NCBI GenBank assembly: GCA_033239525.1
Contig: BSYO01000036.1
Span: 11,228,524 to 11,292,523 of the forward strand
Source of the DNA: Nepenthes gracilis
Taxonomy: Eukaryota; Streptophyta; Magnoliopsida; Caryophyllales; Nepenthaceae
DNA length: 64,000 nucleotides
Direction of reading: 5' to 3'
Shown: positions 60,353 through 64,000 of the stretch, in pieces
How the letters are laid out: each line of letters begins with the position of its first letter
Numbering within the stretch: position 1 is the first letter of the stretch
Position numbers and translations under genes: made by a program
Notes under the pieces: model-generated
What the model saw: only the letters and a program-made list of their open reading frames with translations
Told to the model about the DNA's origin: nothing
The model's database searches: none

Positions 60353-62528
60353 ATGAGGTTGAGCATGGCAATTGAGCCTTTTGGTGAAGGTGAAGCGTTG
60401 TTGATAAGAGCCAACAAATACCACTGAAAAAAAAAAAAATAAAACATTGCGCGTTCAAGTCCAATGTTGTCAACTTCCGGATAGAGGACAAAGTGATGAT
60501 GGTGAGATTTTGTCTTGACAATGATGCATATTTTGTATGTTGGCTGGTGAGGAAATATACTAAAATCCATGATAAGGATAAGGTGATGCATGCTTTTTTC
60601 CCGTGTAATCTTCTAAAATCTATCATGAACATAGCATACACTTGATTTTTCAATTACAATATTCGTCAATGAGATATGCTAATTCAATTCTTTTTGTTTT
60701 ATTTGACTGAAGAAAAAATTACGCTATTATAATTTTGTCATATTATCATGAAAATATCTATACAGCCTGAACAAAGTTATTCTTCAAAATGTGAAAGTGT
60801 TCAAATACATAGAAAGTCTAACTTGACTTTTTTATATTATATATGATTAAATAAATACAATTTTATCAAAGAGTCTGTTCCAATATTTCTAATTAGGCAG
60901 TACTCTGAAGCTTGATTTGTTTGAATCTACTAAGTAATTAGCTATTCTATCTCGTAGTATAAACATTCATTGAGTCTTTTACCTAGTTTATATCCATTTA
61001 TGTCACATCCAATATTAATACATGTTAAGTGTTATATCAAATATAAATAAAATAATAAAAATTATAATTTATGGGGGTAGTATCTTATACTTAAATTTTA
61101 TCCCTTAAAATTTTTAAATCTAATTATGAGAGAAGTAGTGTCCAACTTCTCATTGAGAGAAGTAGTCACGTCTCCGACCCAATAGCAGATTATAAATAAT
61201 AATAAACAAATCTATATGTACATATTTTAATAAATATGTTAACAATTATCAGATTGATGAACTGCTGTTCACCCAATCCATCAATGATTGGGGATTAACT
61301 GAAGCACCAGGCGTTTGACATGGGAGGCTGGGGGGGACTTATTAATAACTAAAAATAAAAATTTAATAAATAAATAATAAAAATTATATCAAATAATTTA
61401 AACAAATTTAATATTTAATATTTATCTATCTAATTTAATCATTATCATTTAAAGGATATATGAGCATTTTTATTGAAAGAATTATAATAACTCTTCTGTT
61501 AGAACAATAGTCATTAAAAATAAATTATCCATAGAAAAAGAGTAATTTTAATAAATTATTTTTAATATTTATTAAAATATGATACTTTATTTATTTATTT
61601 ATTTATAAATGAATTCGATAATATAAATAAATAAATAATTAATTAATCTTATGTAAATTATAATTTGTATAATTACTTGAATGAATGTCTGAAATATGGG
61701 TGGATTGGAGGTTTCTACTTTTCATTGAGATAAGTAGGAACTTATTTTTCTAATATGTACGGTTGGATTAAAAAAATTAATAATTTAAATTTAAATATTA
61801 AATAATAAATTTAAATAATATTATATAAAATGTATATAACTAAATCTTCATATATTCTCCATCCGAATACTATATGTATCTAATACACTTTAATATAAAA
61901 AGTATTAAAAATTTTTAAAAGTGTAAGTCAAAAACTTAGCAAGTATATATATATGTCAATAAATCAAGTATATTAAATGTCTAAATCTTATTTTGTACGT
62001 AAAATTTATAATTTATATATAAATATAAAATAATCCAAACATACGAAATAATCCAAATATTCAAATATCACAAATCGAGAATGCTAAAAACTAAAAGTTG
62101 AATAAATCCAAATAACGAATCAAATCTGTAAATCTTAAAATGTCAAATTATTTTAAATAACAAATATAATGTGGATAAAATTTTTTAGAAAACCAAAATA
62201 TGTTAGAAATAAAGAATTAAGGATTGCTGACTCACATCAATTTCTTATAATAATTTTTAAATAAAATATTAAATGATTAATTTTATATCAAATCATAAAA
62301 CTTTTTCTATCTATTTAAAAAGTAAAAATATCAAAACTTTTTACTTCATGGAAAAGACAAGCATAACTATCTACCTTGGGGGAAGTATAAACGTAAAGCT
62401 CCACAAATACCAAATTTTTTACTATGAAAAAAGTACAAGCACAAAGCTTTTCACCATGTAAAAAAACATATATCTCATATCATAAATCCAAAATAGAGTA
62501 TTGATCAAAATACTTAAATGGTCTGACA
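60353..62528. other. AT-rich intergenic DNA upstream of the P450
   Basis: No coding region, LTR or inverted repeat that I recognise. It is very AT-rich from 61000 to 62300. The proximal few hundred bases presumably include P450 regulatory sequence, but no specific element can be supported. Confidence 0.5.
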
Positions 62529-62930
62529 TATGTAAGGTCAAATATATAAGTTTTCTAATTTTTATTTCACAAATATTCCTGCTTAAGAATGGAACACTTT
62601 AAATATGTATTTTTTTGTACCAATCAAACAAAATGTTGAAATGTTCATTAAAATTAAACAATATTCTAAAACTTTTGATGAAAATCATATGTATATAACA
62701 ATATTTAAAATAAAGAAGCTGAAAGTCCACATCCATATACATCAAAAAAAGAAATGTAACAAAATCAAAGGATTCAAAAAATATGCTAAAGAATGAGTTT
62801 AAAATACTTTTCTTCTACTTTTCATCTAACAGATCTAAAAAGATTTAATTCCAAAATTTTCTTTCTCATATTTCTCTCTCATCTTCTTCTTCCTCTGTTC
62901 TCTCTCTTCTTTCTCCTTTTGAAGCCAGCA
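62529..62930 (-). repeat. Second copy of the 390-bp dispersed repeat (family X)
   Basis: Matches 42699-43080 over nearly its whole length in the same orientation, ending in the same CT-rich run (GA-rich on minus). The word-rich U3-like part present at 43130-43430 is absent here, so this copy is truncated. Confidence 0.75.
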
Positions 62931-63046
62931 TCATCTGTAAAGAATCAACAGATCCGGAAGATCGCTCCCAAATCTTTCCAAATAGAGCACCAAATCACTG
63001 AGCTCTTGTATAAAAGACTACAGAAACCTTAAAAAGGAATGCACGA

Positions 63047-63260
63047 TGTAGTATTCTGAAAATTTTTGTCTGATTTAATTGAATTTATTTATTTTTCGGT
63101 AATTTAGGTGTAATAAAATTTAATTAAATATTATAAAATTTTAGAAAATATTTGGATTTAATGGGCTGATGCCCAAAGTGTGCCCATTTGGTAGCTCAAG
63201 TATCAATTTGAGTTTTGGGATTAAAAAGAAAATAGAATATATAATAATAATAATAATAAC

Positions 63261-63292
<32 letters not shown>

Positions 63293-64000
63293 AAGCAAGG
63301 GAGGAAAATTCGGAAAGAAAGAACAGAGGAGGGGTATTGGGTGAGGGTTTCGAGGGAGAGAAAGATGAGAGAGAGAAGAGGGCTGTGCCGGGGGAGGGGG
63401 CGCACGGTGGTCGGCGATGGCCGGCGACGGTCGTGCGGCAATGACTGGCTGGCACGTTACGGTGGAACAGCGGCAGCGTCTACGGGAAGCCGGTGCGAGG
63501 GAAAGAATCGCGCGAAGGAGAAGAGGAGGAAACAGAGGCTTTTGGGTTTGATTTCGACTTTGAGCTAGTTAAAAAAATTATAAATTGGGTCGAGACAAGT
63601 GCACCATACTCTCCTTTTTTGTTTTTATGCACGTTTATTTCATGCTGGTATCATTCACCTGAGCCCCGGGGTGGTTTTGGCTTCTGTTTTTTGGGCTTTT
63701 ATATATATTGAGATTAGAATATCATTACCTATATCTTAGATAAGTTAATTTATTAATTGGATACTCGATTTGGTGGATTTATGTGGATTTCCATTTGCAA
63801 AACCCTAGACCCGCGCCCAGACCTCGTTTAAGCTGATATTTTGAAATTTATGCATAAATTAACTTGAGAATATGTTTACCTATGTCTTGGATATGTTAAT
63901 TTACCCATTGGATACGCGAAATTTTGTAAATCACCCGATATGCGCAACCGTGCACTGTTCACGTGCACTGTTCACCCGAGCTCTTTGATAATTTTTATAT
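63047..64000 (+). mobile_element. Start of a chromovirus LTR, cut by the window edge
   Basis: Begins TGTAGTATTCTG and matches, in opposite orientation, the LTR at 45508-43505: shared TGATTTAATTG, ATTTGGATTTA, GCCCAAAGTGTGCC and ACCCTAGACCC phrases and a microsatellite at the same place. Two imperfect internal repeats (ATCTTAGATAAGTTAATTTA near 63732 and GTCTTGGATATGTTAATTTA near 63884) lie in its distal part. Whether it is a 5', 3' or solo LTR cannot be seen. Confidence 0.7.
63241..63290 (+). repeat. (AAT)n microsatellite
   Basis: About 16 AAT/ATA units with one AAC interruption, inside the LTR. A corresponding ATT run occurs at 45277-45310 in the related LTR, so the microsatellite is an inherited LTR component. 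Confidence 0.9.

Noticed and set aside
60237..60653. Upstream extension of the P450 as a 138-codon ORF
   Set aside because: Different frame from the P450; the anchor-bearing ATG at 60294 fits the family length.
63141..63455. 104-codon minus ORF and its plus-strand shadow
   Set aside because: Poly-Ile/Tyr runs come from the AAT microsatellite inside an LTR.

Overview
The window is nuclear DNA of a flowering plant, probably a eudicot: phase-0 spliced genes with GT-AG introns, AT-rich intergenic DNA, and most of the sequence made of layered LTR retrotransposons in several states of decay. Only two loci look like host genes: a CCT-motif family (CMF/CONSTANS-like C-terminus) gene on the + strand in the first 29 kb, and a CYP82-type cytochrome P450 on the - strand at 58.6-60.3 kb. 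All alignments below were made by eye.

Left part (1-29.3 kb). After AT-rich DNA and a minus-strand solo-LTR-like remnant (about 2.2-3.3 kb), the CCT gene has been partly duplicated in tandem. Unit A (about 3492-7999) holds the original upstream flank, 5'UTR, exon 1, intron 1, exon 2 and part of intron 2, but no CCT exons. Unit B (about 8000-27188) repeats the same stretch and runs on into exons 3 and 4, which encode the CCT domain (28018-28125, 28964-29056). Unit B has gained two insertions: a 1.9-kb retroelement or pararetrovirus-like block in intron 1 (8421-10332), and a complete but dead 13-kb Ty3/gypsy (Tat-like) element in intron 2 (14096-27071; target duplication ATAGT, two LTRs of about 0.9 kb, gag-pro-RT-RNaseH-integrase with many stops, and antisense coding remnants in the 3' region). 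Every exon boundary is phase 0, so exon 1A-2A-2B-3-4 transcripts would stay in frame.

Middle part (29.3-57 kb). This is a retroelement graveyard: a foldback MITE-like element (31.2-31.4 kb), a perfectly spaced 184-bp-period duplication (33.9-34.3 kb), a minus-strand Ty1/copia element with two non-matching LTRs (36.0-42.6 kb), a minus-strand chromovirus-type gypsy element truncated inside gag (43.5-49.5 kb), a Tat-type fragment on the + strand fused directly to that truncation (49.5-52.5 kb), a GGTTC-word-rich stretch, and a long solo-LTR-like region with hairpin-forming tandem repeats (53.6-55.8 kb). Several LTR-like modules share a U3 built of GCATCAG/GTGCAC-type words ahead of a TATA box and a GA-rich leader.

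Right part (57-64 kb). The intact two-exon P450 gene on the - strand is followed by AT-rich DNA, a second copy of a roughly 390-bp dispersed repeat (62.5-62.9 kb) and the start of another chromovirus LTR (63047 to the window edge), related to the one at 43.5-45.5 kb. The two host genes have no evident functional link. The most unusual biology is the duplicated, transposon-loaded CCT gene; no new defence or metabolic system is visible.
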